Shown piece by piece: positions 27,037 to 35,826 of a DNA stretch of 64,000 nt; position 1 is the stretch's first letter, and each line of letters starts with the position of its first letter. The position numbers and the translations under genes were made by a program. Source of the DNA: Paenibacillus sp. E222 (GTDB lineage Bacteria > Bacillota > Bacilli > Paenibacillales > Paenibacillaceae); NCBI RefSeq assembly GCF_013401555.1, contig NZ_CP058552.1, positions 5,394,001-5,458,000 of the forward strand, given 5' to 3'. A model generated the notes under the pieces. It did not search any database, was not told the DNA's origin, and worked only from the letters and a program-made list of their open reading frames with translations.

Positions 27037-27707
27037 TCGTAAACCTCAAGCCGGTACCCCAAGCCTCGGACCGTTTCGATCCGAAATTCAGATGTCGTCG
27101 CGAACCGTTCACGCAGGCGTTTAATATGTACGTCTACCGTTCGATCATCTCCAGCGTAATCAATGCCCCAGATCTGATCGATCAATTGCTCACGTGTATA
27201 GACTTGTCCGGGTGTTCCAGCGAGCTTATAGAGCAATTCGAACTCCTTCAGCGGCAGCGTAAGTGACTCTGTTCCTCGCGTCACCTTGTAGGTTTGTCGA
27301 TCCAGAATGACGTTGCCGAAATGGATCGTCTGTGTGGACCCGATTTTGTATCGTTTCAGTAATGCTCGGACACGAGCCGTGAGCTCCAACGGATCAAACG
27401 GTTTCGTTAAATAATCATCGGTTCCCAGTTCGAAGCCCTTCACCTTCTCCCAGGTCTCACCTCTCGCAGTCAGCATGAGCAACGGAAGATCAGGATTGGC
27501 TCTTCGCAGCTCTTTGCATAACGTCCAGCCATCCATGACAGGCATCATGATATCAAGCACAACAAGATCAACATGGGTTGAGCCGTATACAGTCAGTGCC
27601 TCCTTGCCATCTGCGGCTTCAGCCGTTTCAAATCCGTCATTTCTCAAAAATAAACAGACGAGTTCACGAATATTCGGATCATCGTCAGCAACCAGTATTG
27701 TAGGCAT
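27033..27707 (-). CDS. OmpR/PhoB-family response regulator 2
   Basis: A 224-aa regulator starting at the ATG preceded by GAGGAAACAA; an earlier in-frame ATG, ten codons upstream, lacks a site. The receiver begins MPTILVADDDPNIRELV, the acceptor Asp is in DLVVLDIMMPVMDGW, and the winged helix has LPLKEFELLYKLAGTPG and DDRTVDVHIKRLRE. The protein is very similar to the regulator at 18719, including the DNA-recognition helix region, so both may read the same operator. This supports a shared regulon with overlapping inputs from different kinases. Confidence 0.94.
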   Translation of the reverse strand: MPTILVADDDPNIRELVCLFLRNDGFETAEAADGKEALTVYGSTHVDLVVLDIMMPVMDGWTLCKELRRANPDLPLLMLTARGETWEKVKGFELGTDDYLTKPFDPLELTARVRALLKRYKIGSTQTIHFGNVILDRQTYKVTRGTESLTLPLKEFELLYKLAGTPGQVYTREQLIDQIWGIDYAGDDRTVDVHIKRLRERFATTSEFRIETVRGLGYRLEVYE

Positions 27708-27796
27708 TTGTTTCCTCTTTTCTTGTTTCCATGTCATGTAGTTGTAATCATTATACTATTATTGAATTTGTAAAAAGCAAGAAGCACGTAAGAAAT

Positions 27797-28549
27797 TTAA
27801 TCACGCCATCCCCTCAGAAGGTTCTGCATCCCCGCTTTGTTATGAAAAAATTGTTTCACACGAGAGCCGTTGACACCAGATGGATGAGGGAATCCCCATA
27901 AAATTTTCCCTTCAACTAACCTATGTTCATCTAGCAATTGATGTAGTACAGCCTCCACCGACTTTCCTAATGGAATAATAAGAGGATGATTTAACTGTTC
28001 CAATTCAGGCAGAAATGACTCAAGTACGGCTTGATACAAAAAGGCATTTTGAGGAATGGAAGGCTGATGTCCATTGTAATTTTGCTTATTTACCAGGACT
28101 GGATACCGAATCAGAGAAGTTGTATGTAACAACGTACAATCAGCTTCAAATAACCTTTGCACATGGGGCACTCTTACATATTCATGCAAGCCTATTTCAT
28201 GGAGCATTTGAATCAAATTGCTGCGCATGGAGCCCGCCATTCTTGCCGCTATTTTGGCTTCTTTACAGGCTTGCTCATATGAGTTGTGTGCTTTCAAAGC
28301 CTGGATTGCCGTTCTATAAGCAATCTCCATCTGCTGCCAACCTGGTGTGATGCCCACAAGCATGACTTTTGCGGAGGGATTGATATATTCATTATGTGGA
28401 GAGTAGAACATCTCCACTTCTCCTGATGAGCTTAATTTCAAATCATTAATCAGCAGCTGTGCTTTGGAGTATTTAGGTTGTATCGGGAATGAATTCATCA
28501 CGTTAATCAGACGCTGTTGTTGAGTGGGAGATATCAGCAGATTGCTCAC
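27797..28549 (-). CDS. Uracil-DNA glycosylase superfamily protein
   Basis: A 250-aa protein with the glycosylase-fold motifs: VMLVGITPGWQQ near 65-76 (the motif 1 position), PLIIPLGKSVEAVLHQLL near 190, and GFPHPSGVNGSR near 225 (the motif 2 loop). No iron-sulfur cysteines are obvious. Family members remove uracil from DNA; this branch is poorly studied and could have another substrate. The start is unclear: the GTG at 28549 overlaps its own ribosome binding site AAGGAG, so initiation may be a few codons later, at a CTG or at the ATG of codon 18. Single gene between two two-component operons; its link to them is unknown. Confidence 0.72.
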   Translation of the reverse strand: MSNLLISPTQQQRLINVMNSFPIQPKYSKAQLLINDLKLSSSGEVEMFYSPHNEYINPSAKVMLVGITPGWQQMEIAYRTAIQALKAHNSYEQACKEAKIAARMAGSMRSNLIQMLHEIGLHEYVRVPHVQRLFEADCTLLHTTSLIRYPVLVNKQNYNGHQPSIPQNAFLYQAVLESFLPELEQLNHPLIIPLGKSVEAVLHQLLDEHRLVEGKILWGFPHPSGVNGSRVKQFFHNKAGMQNLLRGWRD

Positions 28550-28635
28550 TCCTTACGGACTTATGTAATGGCTACCCTGCAGCTTATCACTTATATACCT
28601 TATTTTGTACAATATCAGCCGAATGAATTGAAATA

Positions 28636-28671
28636 AAAAGGGGAATTGACGGACACGTCCATCGATTACCC
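28636..28671 (-). terminator. Terminator of the third two-component operon
   Basis: Minus strand: a stem of GGGTAATCGATGGAC with GTCCGTCAATTCCCC (a few mismatches) and then TTTTTATTTC, directly after the kinase stop codon. Confidence 0.75.
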
Positions 28672-28680
28672 TTTTTATGA

Positions 28681-29754
28681 TTATGAATGGACAGGTAGTT
28701 GTACAGTAAATGTCGCACCTTCCCCCAGTTCACTGAACACAGAGACAGTGCCCTCATGCATCTCCACAATTTTATGCACGATGGAAAGTCCAAGCCCACT
28801 GCCGCCCAAGGCACGTGTACGGGATTGATCCGCTTTGTAAAACCGTTCGAATATGCGAAGCTGATCCTGCTTGGTAATGCCGGGTCCGCTGTCAGTAATA
28901 CGCACACTGACCTTGCCTTCACCTTGCGTAAGGAAAACATCAATTTTTCCGCCTTCTGGTGTGAACTTGATTGCATTATGAATCAGATTGATCCACAACT
29001 GAATCATCAAGTCCTCATCAGCAAAAATTTCTACTTCCTCCAGGTCTACATTCATATCAATTTTTTTGTCATCCCATTGGGGTTCACAGGCCAGAACCAG
29101 AGTCACCAGCTGCCGATCCAAGCGGTAAGATGTTTTGTGAGATGCATGCTCGGATGAATCCAGAACGGCGAGCTTCATTAAATTATCACTCAGTCTGGAC
29201 AAACGAACACATTCCGTCTCAATGATCGTCAGATACTTTTCCCGTTTCTCCTGGTCCATATCTTTATTTTTCAGCGCTCTGGCGAAGCCACTGATTGACG
29301 TGAGCGGTGATCCGATCTCATGTGATACATTCGAGATGAATTCCTGACGCAGATCTTCCATCACTTTGAGATTTGCCGCCATGTCATTGATGCTTTCAAC
29401 TAACTGCACATACGGGTGGGGATTTCTCTGTCTCCCGTTTCTATTAGCAAATTCAGGATCCAGATTCACACGAAAATCCCCCCGGGAAATGCTTCTCAAA
29501 GCCTGAATCATCTCATTAAAAAATTCATACTGCCTGCCTTTAACCAGCGGACCGATAATGGTAATGCATATTCCAAAGAAAATGAACCCAAGCATGGCAT
29601 TGATCAGAAAAGCAAGCAATTCATGTGGTACCCATGGGATAAAGGAATACACATATCTCGTAAGGTAGAAAGCTGCTGTCCAGCAAGCAAACAGAGCCAG
29701 AGATACCAGAACGACGTTTCTGGCAATATGAAGAAATCCAGCCTCCTGCTTCAT
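28681..29754 (-). CDS. Sensor histidine kinase 3, short-loop (intramembrane-sensing) type
   Basis: A 357-aa kinase. Two membrane helices (about 11-31 and 45-70) are joined by a loop of only about 14 residues, so there is no extracellular sensing domain. A HAMP-like linker follows, then HisKA with SHEIGSPLTSISG (His near 145) and ATPase (DSGPGI, GSGLGLSIVHKIV). Kinases with this layout (BceS/LiaS-like) usually sense through a partner membrane protein, often an ABC transporter, and a DrrAB-type transporter lies in the same direction directly upstream of its regulator gene. The start overlaps the response regulator stop by four bases. Confidence 0.93.
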   Translation of the reverse strand: MKQEAGFLHIARNVVLVSLALFACWTAAFYLTRYVYSFIPWVPHELLAFLINAMLGFIFFGICITIIGPLVKGRQYEFFNEMIQALRSISRGDFRVNLDPEFANRNGRQRNPHPYVQLVESINDMAANLKVMEDLRQEFISNVSHEIGSPLTSISGFARALKNKDMDQEKREKYLTIIETECVRLSRLSDNLMKLAVLDSSEHASHKTSYRLDRQLVTLVLACEPQWDDKKIDMNVDLEEVEIFADEDLMIQLWINLIHNAIKFTPEGGKIDVFLTQGEGKVSVRITDSGPGITKQDQLRIFERFYKADQSRTRALGGSGLGLSIVHKIVEMHEGTVSVFSELGEGATFTVQLPVHS

Positions 29755-30425
29755 TGTCGTACCTCCAGGCGATAGCCCAAACCTCGCATGGTACGAATGA
29801 CGAAAGCATGCTCTTCCTCCGGAAACCGTTCACGAAGTCGCTTGATATGCACATCAATCGTTCTCTCGTCCCCTTCGTAATCATAACCCCAGATCTTTTC
29901 GATTAATTGATCACGGGTAAAGGTCTTGCCAGGATAACTCGCAAGGGTGAATAACAGTTCAAATTCCTTGCGTGGCAACACAATATCCTGATCACCTTTC
30001 TTGCACTCAAACGTATCACCACGCAGGACCAGTTCACCAAGCAGGATCACTTGTGAAGTCATAATCCGATAGCGTTTCAATAAAGCCTTCACCCGTGCAA
30101 CCAGCACTAGCGGATCAAAAGGCTTCACCAGATAATCATCCGTCCCAAGGGTAAAACCTTTGATGATCTGCGAGGTTTCTCCTTTGGCCGTCAACATCAA
30201 TAGCGGTAGATCCGTCTGCTGCCGCAACTGGCGGCACAATTCCCACCCGTCCATGCCTGGCATCATAATATCAAGAACGACCAGGTCAACCTTATGGTCA
30301 GCGAGTAATCGCAGTGCATCCAAACCGTCAACAGCCTCGATTACGTGCAAACCCTCCTGCTGTAAAAAATGTCCTACCAGCTCTCGGATATGCGGGTCGT
30401 CATCAACGACCAATATGCTTGTCAA
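29751..30425 (-). CDS. OmpR/PhoB-family response regulator 3
   Basis: A 224-aa regulator. The probable start is the TTG at 30425, preceded by GGAGGTGG at a good distance; an ATG five codons earlier overlaps that site. The receiver begins TSILVVDDDPHIRELVG, with the Asp in DLVVLDIMMPGMDGW and the Lys in DYLVKPFDPLVLVARV. The winged helix includes LPRKEFELLFTLASYPG and DERTIDVHIKRLRE. The DNA-binding part is similar to regulators 1 and 2, though more distant. The DrrB-type permease gene lies 131 bases upstream in the same direction, so this pair probably controls that transporter. Confidence 0.92.
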   Translation of the reverse strand: MTSILVVDDDPHIRELVGHFLQQEGLHVIEAVDGLDALRLLADHKVDLVVLDIMMPGMDGWELCRQLRQQTDLPLLMLTAKGETSQIIKGFTLGTDDYLVKPFDPLVLVARVKALLKRYRIMTSQVILLGELVLRGDTFECKKGDQDIVLPRKEFELLFTLASYPGKTFTRDQLIEKIWGYDYEGDERTIDVHIKRLRERFPEEEHAFVIRTMRGLGYRLEVRQ

Positions 30426-30556
30426 TGTGACCACCTCCATTTTTCCAACCTTGCCTTATACTCCACATTCTGTCAAGAAGAAGACCTTATACCATGAAGG
30501 CATAACGTCTCTTTCCTGACATACTAGACTTTTTAGCAAAATTTGATGATTTCCAA

Positions 30557-31372
30557 TTACGTTCTGCGCATATATGCCCGTACTGTCAATGGTGCAAAAA
30601 TGGCTACAATAACCGCAGCTCCGGCAAGGCTGGTCACCAGATCTGAGCCCATTGTCCCTTGATTCGCCAATTCCCGTACAGCCGAGACCAAATGGGATAT
30701 CGGATTGACATTAACTACCCACTGAAGCCAATTCGGCATCGTATCTACCGGAACGAAGGCGTTCGAAGCAAAGGTGAGCGGAAACAATACGAGCATGGAA
30801 ATCCCTTGTACACTGGACGCTGTACGTGCAATAACACCGAGAAAAGCAAAAATCCAACTGATGGCCCAAGCGCACACAATAACCAGCAATCCTGCCATGG
30901 CGACATGACCCAATCCACCTGCAGGGCTATATCCTAATAAATATCCAATTGTAAAGGTAAGGAACGTTGCAATGGTATAACGAATTGTGTCAGCCAGCAA
31001 TGCTCCGGCCAGTGGTGCAATACGTGCTATAGGTAATGATTTGAATCGGTCGAATACCCCTTTATCCATATCCTCACGCAATTGCACACCCGTAACGACT
31101 GAGCTTGTAATTACCGTCTGCACAAGTATACCCGGAATAATGACCAACAAATAAGCTTGAATATTTCCCGAAATTGCACCGCCAAAAATGTACGTAAACA
31201 TCAATGTGAAAATGATCGGCTGTAACGTCACATCGAATAATTGCTCTGGTGTTCGTCTAACCTTCAAGATCCCGCGATAAGCCATCGTTAAGGAATTCCG
31301 GACGGTTTGTCCAAAGCTTGTGTATTTTCTCAGCTTACGGCTTGGGTTTTGTTTCGCTGTTGAACTATTCAT
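30557..31372 (-). CDS. ABC-2 type transporter permease (DrrB-like)
   Basis: A 271-aa permease with six predicted helices. The amphipathic N-terminal stretch QTVRNSLTMAYRGILKVRRTPEQLFDVTLQPIIFTLMFTYIFGGAI and the central motif LREDMDKGVFDRFKSLPIARIAPL are hallmarks of DrrB/ABC2_membrane proteins that export daunorubicin-like drugs, lipids or polysaccharides. The start overlaps the ATPase gene's stop by four bases, so the two subunits are coupled. Together they should form a dimer-of-dimers exporter. The downstream response regulator and kinase suggest transporter-linked signal sensing, as in Bce-type modules, although the permease is not a BceB type. Confidence 0.92.
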   Translation of the reverse strand: MNSSTAKQNPSRKLRKYTSFGQTVRNSLTMAYRGILKVRRTPEQLFDVTLQPIIFTLMFTYIFGGAISGNIQAYLLVIIPGILVQTVITSSVVTGVQLREDMDKGVFDRFKSLPIARIAPLAGALLADTIRYTIATFLTFTIGYLLGYSPAGGLGHVAMAGLLVIVCAWAISWIFAFLGVIARTASSVQGISMLVLFPLTFASNAFVPVDTMPNWLQWVVNVNPISHLVSAVRELANQGTMGSDLVTSLAGAAVIVAIFAPLTVRAYMRRT

Positions 31373-32400
31373 ACTTGCAACTCCTCCACTGCTTTTGATT
31401 CTTGAGACGTATGAGACGTTTTGCCACTCGCATCTTGGCCCGTAATGGTAAGAAATACTTCATCAAGTGTAGGTTTCTGGACACTCATCTCAGCCAGATC
31501 AATGCCTGCCGAACGGAAGGCAATCAGCAGATCTGCTGCAATATTCGCATTTGCCATCGGCGCAGTAATCTTCCCTGCTTCCGCTGATACGCTGGAATCT
31601 GTCCGAAGGATCTGCTCCACAATCTGACGGGCGTGTTCAATCCGTGTCGGTTCCTGGATGCGCAGTTGAAGTGAGGCAGTGCCAACGGAGGCTTTCAAAT
31701 CATCTACCGTGCCTTCGGCCACAACATGACCCTGATCAATTACGGCAACGCGGTCTGCCAGTTGATCCGCTTCATCAAGATATTGTGTGGTCAGAAGCAC
31801 CGTTGAACCAGTCTTGACCAATTGGCGAATCGTATTCCACATCTGTGCACGTGTCCGTGGGTCAAGTCCAGTCGTCGGTTCGTCCAGAAAGATCAGCGGC
31901 GGCTGAGCAATAAGACTTGCTGCCAGATCCAGACGGCGGCGCATACCTCCCGAGAACCCTTTGATCGGACGTTTCGCTGCATCCGCCAAGCCAAACTCTT
32001 CGAGCAGCTCGGCTGTTTTGCGCTTCGCTTCTGCTCGGCCAAGACCCAGGAGCCGTGAAAATATCATCAAATTTTCGTTGGCACTAAGTGACTCGTCAAC
32101 CGATGCATATTGTCCTGTAAGTCCAATCAATTGACGTACGATATGTGACTCCTTCACCACATCATGCCCAAATATTTTGGCTGATCCTCCATCGGACCGA
32201 AGCAGCGTGCCGAGCATCCGAATGGTTGTTGTTTTCCCTGCTCCATTCGGGCCCAGTACGCCGTAGATCGTACCTGCCTTCACGTTCAAATTCACACCAT
32301 CGACTGCACGTTTATCTCCAAAGATTTTAACAAGCCCCTCTGCTTCAATGGCCCAATCTCCAAGTTCATTACCTGTTGCTCTTTGCTGTGTATTGTTCAA
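31369..32400 (-). CDS. ABC transporter ATPase (DrrA-like)
   Basis: A 343-aa ATPase. Walker A is GPNGAGKTTTIRML (about 54), the signature FSGGMRRRLDLAASL, Walker B LIFLDEPTTGLDPRTR, and the switch His region is present. Beyond about residue 240 there is a DrrA-type C-terminal extension (DEVFLTITG near 325). It powers the DrrB-like permease encoded next. The ATG has a weak upstream site, AGGAACCACAATTGAAC. A direct repeat of the TTCAT type lies at 32447-32464, about 50 bases upstream, which links the exporter to the hydrolase regulon. Confidence 0.93.
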   Translation of the reverse strand: MNNTQQRATGNELGDWAIEAEGLVKIFGDKRAVDGVNLNVKAGTIYGVLGPNGAGKTTTIRMLGTLLRSDGGSAKIFGHDVVKESHIVRQLIGLTGQYASVDESLSANENLMIFSRLLGLGRAEAKRKTAELLEEFGLADAAKRPIKGFSGGMRRRLDLAASLIAQPPLIFLDEPTTGLDPRTRAQMWNTIRQLVKTGSTVLLTTQYLDEADQLADRVAVIDQGHVVAEGTVDDLKASVGTASLQLRIQEPTRIEHARQIVEQILRTDSSVSAEAGKITAPMANANIAADLLIAFRSAGIDLAEMSVQKPTLDEVFLTITGQDASGKTSHTSQESKAVEELQV

Positions 32401-32446
32401 TTGTGGTTCCTCCCATATCGTTTATAGGGGAAGAATATCGTACTTT

Positions 32447-32464
32447 TATGAACTGAATATGAAT
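32447..32464 (-). promoter_or_regulatory. Shared TTCATA-type direct repeat upstream of the DrrAB exporter
   Basis: Minus strand: ATTCATATTCAGTTCATA, 11-bp period, 50 bases upstream of the ATPase start codon. A possible -10 (TATAAA) lies about 27 bases downstream of the second unit's start. Confidence 0.65.
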
Positions 32465-32487
32465 GGAATCAGAAAGTTTTCAATTTC

Positions 32488-32532
32488 AAAACGCAAAACC
32501 CCGCCAAGGTCCAAATGGACCTCAGCAGGGTT
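32488..32532 (-). terminator. Terminator of the GH43 arabinofuranosidase gene
   Basis: Minus strand: AACCCTGCTGAGGTCC and GGACCTTGGCGGGGTT form a stem with a short interruption around ATTT, followed by TTTGCGTTTTG. It lies 20 bases after the stop codon at 32553. Confidence 0.82.
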
Positions 32533-32552
32533 CAGATCGGATTTATGATTCT

Positions 32553-33953
32553 CTAATTTGCAGGTTTGATATCAAAGAAGTCCAATTCTCCATATCCTTC
32601 ACCTTTGGAGAAACGAATTTTGTTCACACCAGCCTTTAGCTGAACTCTCGCTGTAGACAGCCCCCAATTCTCCCATCCCTTGTTCGTAATGTAGAATGGG
32701 CTGGCTGTACCTTCATTCACACTCAGCAGCAGATTGGACCAATTTCCACCTGCTGTGCCATTCGCCGTCCTTGCCAGAAGAATATATTGCCCTGCAGCTG
32801 CTGCATTGACGTTAAATTCTACATAGCTGTCCGCCGTATCGATATGACCAGCTTTCATGCCGCCTGAACCAGAAGGACTCTGGGACGCATAAGCAATCCC
32901 CCCAAAGGTTCCCTCTTCTCCTTCATATCGAACGATTGACTTTTCTCCCGAAGGTAAAGCAATAGGTGCGTTGGGATTCACCGGTGTACCCAAGTTCGGG
33001 GTCTTGTCAGCATTCCAGGCGAACTTCTGTAGGCGAATCTCACGATTCCATCCGGAATTATTGGATTTCGCTGTATGATATATGATCCAGTCCTCAGTCC
33101 CATCAGGCGATTTCGTAAAAGAATGATGACCTGGACCATACAAGCCGTTGCCCGATTGGAAGATAGGCTGACTGCGCTTGTTCCAGGATGCCGGATTCAG
33201 CAAATGGCTTGAGGCGTTGGCGGTAATAAGCCCCAGACAATAGTCGTTGGTCCAACTACCACTTGCTGAGTAGACTAGACTGATAACTCCGTTTCGAACG
33301 ATTACCTGCGGTCCCTCATTTACATTCGGGGAATGATTGGTTTCCCAGGCGTAGGTTGGTCGTGCAATTTCCACGCGATTTGAATCGATCGTCCAGGGAT
33401 TGCTCATATGGGCAATGTACAGATTCTGCCTTACATTCGCATCTGCTTCCCAACCCGACCAGATGAAGTAGAGCTGTCCATTCACCTGTAATACCGTCCC
33501 GTCGATGGCCCACTTGTTGGTGGAGTCCGTAATCTGTCCTTTGTATTGCCAGGTTCCCTGTGTAGGATCAGCTGACGTATTTTCCATAACATACATGCGG
33601 TGATTGACGTTGTCGCCATCATCCTTGGCATAATAGATGTACCATGCACCGTTGATGTAATGAAGCTCAGGGGCCCAGATGCCGCAGCAGCCGGTATTCA
33701 CCACTGTGGTTGGAGCGGCATCAATGGTCGTTAATTGAGCTGACTTCCAGATGGTAACGTTGCCACCTGTTGTTTTGGTGAAATAATAGAATCCATCTGT
33801 GTGCTTGTAAACCCATGGATCTGCTCCATCCTGCATCACGACATTGTAGAAGTTATTTTGCACGGTGGCTGCATGCGTCGTCTGTCCCATTGGGAAAATA
33901 AGAAATGCACATAAGGCCAGCAACCATTTGTTCCTGTAATTGATTAGTTTCAT
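32553..33953 (-). CDS. Secreted GH43 alpha-L-arabinofuranosidase-type enzyme with C-terminal CBM
   Basis: A 466-aa exported protein. A signal peptide (residues 1-28, ending THA) is followed by a five-bladed GH43 domain to about 325: the catalytic base is in QDGADPWVYKH, the pKa-modulating Asp in AIDGTVLQV, the acid Glu probably in VNEGPQVIV. It ends with a CBM6/35-like domain (about 335-466: EGEEGTFGGIAYASQSPSGS, ADSYVEFNVN, LSVNEGTASPF). The likely reaction is removal of arabinose side chains from arabinan or arabinoxylan outside the cell. It lies 57 bases after the GH2 gene in the same direction, so both probably belong to one sugar-controlled operon. Confidence 0.9.
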   Translation of the reverse strand: MKLINYRNKWLLALCAFLIFPMGQTTHAATVQNNFYNVVMQDGADPWVYKHTDGFYYFTKTTGGNVTIWKSAQLTTIDAAPTTVVNTGCCGIWAPELHYINGAWYIYYAKDDGDNVNHRMYVMENTSADPTQGTWQYKGQITDSTNKWAIDGTVLQVNGQLYFIWSGWEADANVRQNLYIAHMSNPWTIDSNRVEIARPTYAWETNHSPNVNEGPQVIVRNGVISLVYSASGSWTNDYCLGLITANASSHLLNPASWNKRSQPIFQSGNGLYGPGHHSFTKSPDGTEDWIIYHTAKSNNSGWNREIRLQKFAWNADKTPNLGTPVNPNAPIALPSGEKSIVRYEGEEGTFGGIAYASQSPSGSGGMKAGHIDTADSYVEFNVNAAAAGQYILLARTANGTAGGNWSNLLLSVNEGTASPFYITNKGWENWGLSTARVQLKAGVNKIRFSKGEGYGELDFFDIKPAN

Positions 33954-34009
33954 CTACAGTCACGCTCCTTAACGGATGATGGATCATGCACGCAACTAAC
34001 CTACAACGT

Positions 34010-35764
34010 TCAATCTTCGATGGCAGCCTTGCGGGAATTAATGCGACGAATCGTTTCCGGGTCGAATTTCGGACGACGGTCATAGGTGTACAGTCCATTC
34101 ACTTCCTGTTCCACATCGTATAGCTGGGTATAACAAAATCCGAACATGTTCGGATGGTCCAGCAGGACGTTGGTTAAGCCCTCATAACGTGCAATGAAAG
34201 CTTCTTCGGATTGCGGTCTGTCCCCGTAGCCCCAAGCTTTCTCATCTTGCTGATCGGGGTTCCACCAGATACCGCCATACTCGCTAATAAAATAAGGCTG
34301 GCCCTCATACGTCTGCCGCTCCGGAAACGTATTGAACACTTCCCCGCCGCTTTTCATCGGTTCATATCTTTCCCGGAACGTTTCCGGGTTCTGATCATAG
34401 TCATGCAAATCGAAGATATCCGTCACCACATGAAAATTACCGCTCGTATCAATGACAGGACGTGTCGGGTCCATACGTTTAGTCATCTCATAGACAATGC
34501 GGAGCACGTCGTTATCCTGCCGCGTTCCATCGCGATCCCACGTTTCGTTGAACGGACACCAGCCGATAAGCGATGGATGATTGAAGTCACGTTCCATACC
34601 TTCCATCCATTCCGGCAGGAACCGGGCAAGGCTTTCGGTCGTTGTAATATCCTGTCCCCAGTTAGCATGTTCTCCCCATACCAGGTAACCAAGCTGGTCA
34701 GCCCAATACAGGAAACGTGGCTCGAACATCTTTTCGTGCAATCTCGCTCCATTAAAGCCAAGCCCTATGGAGATCTCGATGTCCTTGCGCAGATCCTCGT
34801 CGCTGGGTGCCGTGTAGATGCCATCCGGGTAAAAGCCCTGATCCAGCACAAGCCGCTGAAAAACGGACTTCTCATTGATGCGAAATGCCATGCCATCCAG
34901 CCTTACCGTCCGCAGTCCGAAATACGAGCCTACTGTATCAATGGTCTGATCCTGCCCATGCAGATTTAACTCCAGATCATACAATCTGGCATTGCCCGGC
35001 TCCCATAAATGGATTTCAGATAATGGAACGGTAAGCTTCACAGCAGGTCCATGAACAACCGCCGTTGCCGATCCAACATCCTTGCCGTCAAAGCGGGCAG
35101 TTGCAGCCAGCTTCCCTCCAGCAGTGTTACCGCATATTTTCACTTCCAGGTGCACACATGCATTATCCGGGTCAGCGGCGACTTTCATGTCGGAGAGATA
35201 CACCTCTGGCACCTGCTCCAGCCACACCGTTTGCCAGATGCCGGTCGTCCGCGTGTAATCGCAGCCATGCGAGTGGAATCGTTCGCTCTGCTTGCCTCGC
35301 GGCTGAAGTCCTGAACGCACATCGTCTTCCGCATAAACTGTGACTACATTCGTCCCCGACGAAACATACGGTGTGATATCGAAATGGAATGACGAATAAC
35401 CTCCCCGATGCTTGCCAACAGCTTTTCCGTTGACCCAGATCTCGGCTTCGTAATCCACAGCGCCAAAATGGAGCAAAATGCGTCCATTCATCCAGGCATC
35501 CGGGATGGAGAACTCACGTTTATACCATACTGCTGCCATAAAATCGGTATAGGCCACCCCGGACAGTTTACTCTCTGGACAGAATGGAACAGTGATTGTT
35601 CCAGAGAGGTGATGTTCGGACTTTTCATAACCTCGTTCTTTTCCACTTTTGCCGTGATCCATTTCGAACTGCCAAATTCCGTTCAGATTGATCCAATCGT
35701 TACGTACCCACTGAGGGCGAGGGTATTCCGGGCGTGGTGTCAATGTCATCTTGTCGTTATTCAT
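34010..35764 (-). CDS. Glycoside hydrolase family 2 protein
   Basis: A 584-aa intracellular enzyme (no signal peptide) with the GH2 order: a sugar-binding beta-sandwich (MAAVWYKREFSIP, about 80; HFGAVDYEAEIWVNG, about 98), an immunoglobulin-like middle domain, and a TIM barrel. The catalytic acid/base is in GWCPFNETWDRDG (Glu near 420) and the nucleophile in PYFISEYGGIWW (Glu near 510). It is shorter than beta-galactosidases such as LacZ and resembles beta-glucuronidase or beta-galactosidase-like enzymes of hemicellulose loci. It likely completes degradation of imported oligosaccharides. Its promoter carries a perfect cre box, so it should be under CcpA catabolite control. Confidence 0.92.
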   Translation of the reverse strand: MNNDKMTLTPRPEYPRPQWVRNDWINLNGIWQFEMDHGKSGKERGYEKSEHHLSGTITVPFCPESKLSGVAYTDFMAAVWYKREFSIPDAWMNGRILLHFGAVDYEAEIWVNGKAVGKHRGGYSSFHFDITPYVSSGTNVVTVYAEDDVRSGLQPRGKQSERFHSHGCDYTRTTGIWQTVWLEQVPEVYLSDMKVAADPDNACVHLEVKICGNTAGGKLAATARFDGKDVGSATAVVHGPAVKLTVPLSEIHLWEPGNARLYDLELNLHGQDQTIDTVGSYFGLRTVRLDGMAFRINEKSVFQRLVLDQGFYPDGIYTAPSDEDLRKDIEISIGLGFNGARLHEKMFEPRFLYWADQLGYLVWGEHANWGQDITTTESLARFLPEWMEGMERDFNHPSLIGWCPFNETWDRDGTRQDNDVLRIVYEMTKRMDPTRPVIDTSGNFHVVTDIFDLHDYDQNPETFRERYEPMKSGGEVFNTFPERQTYEGQPYFISEYGGIWWNPDQQDEKAWGYGDRPQSEEAFIARYEGLTNVLLDHPNMFGFCYTQLYDVEQEVNGLYTYDRRPKFDPETIRRINSRKAAIED

Positions 35765-35826
35765 ACGTAAATCACTCCTATTAACCTTTGATTGAACCGA
35801 TATATGATTTTCTGGATTTGAATCAA

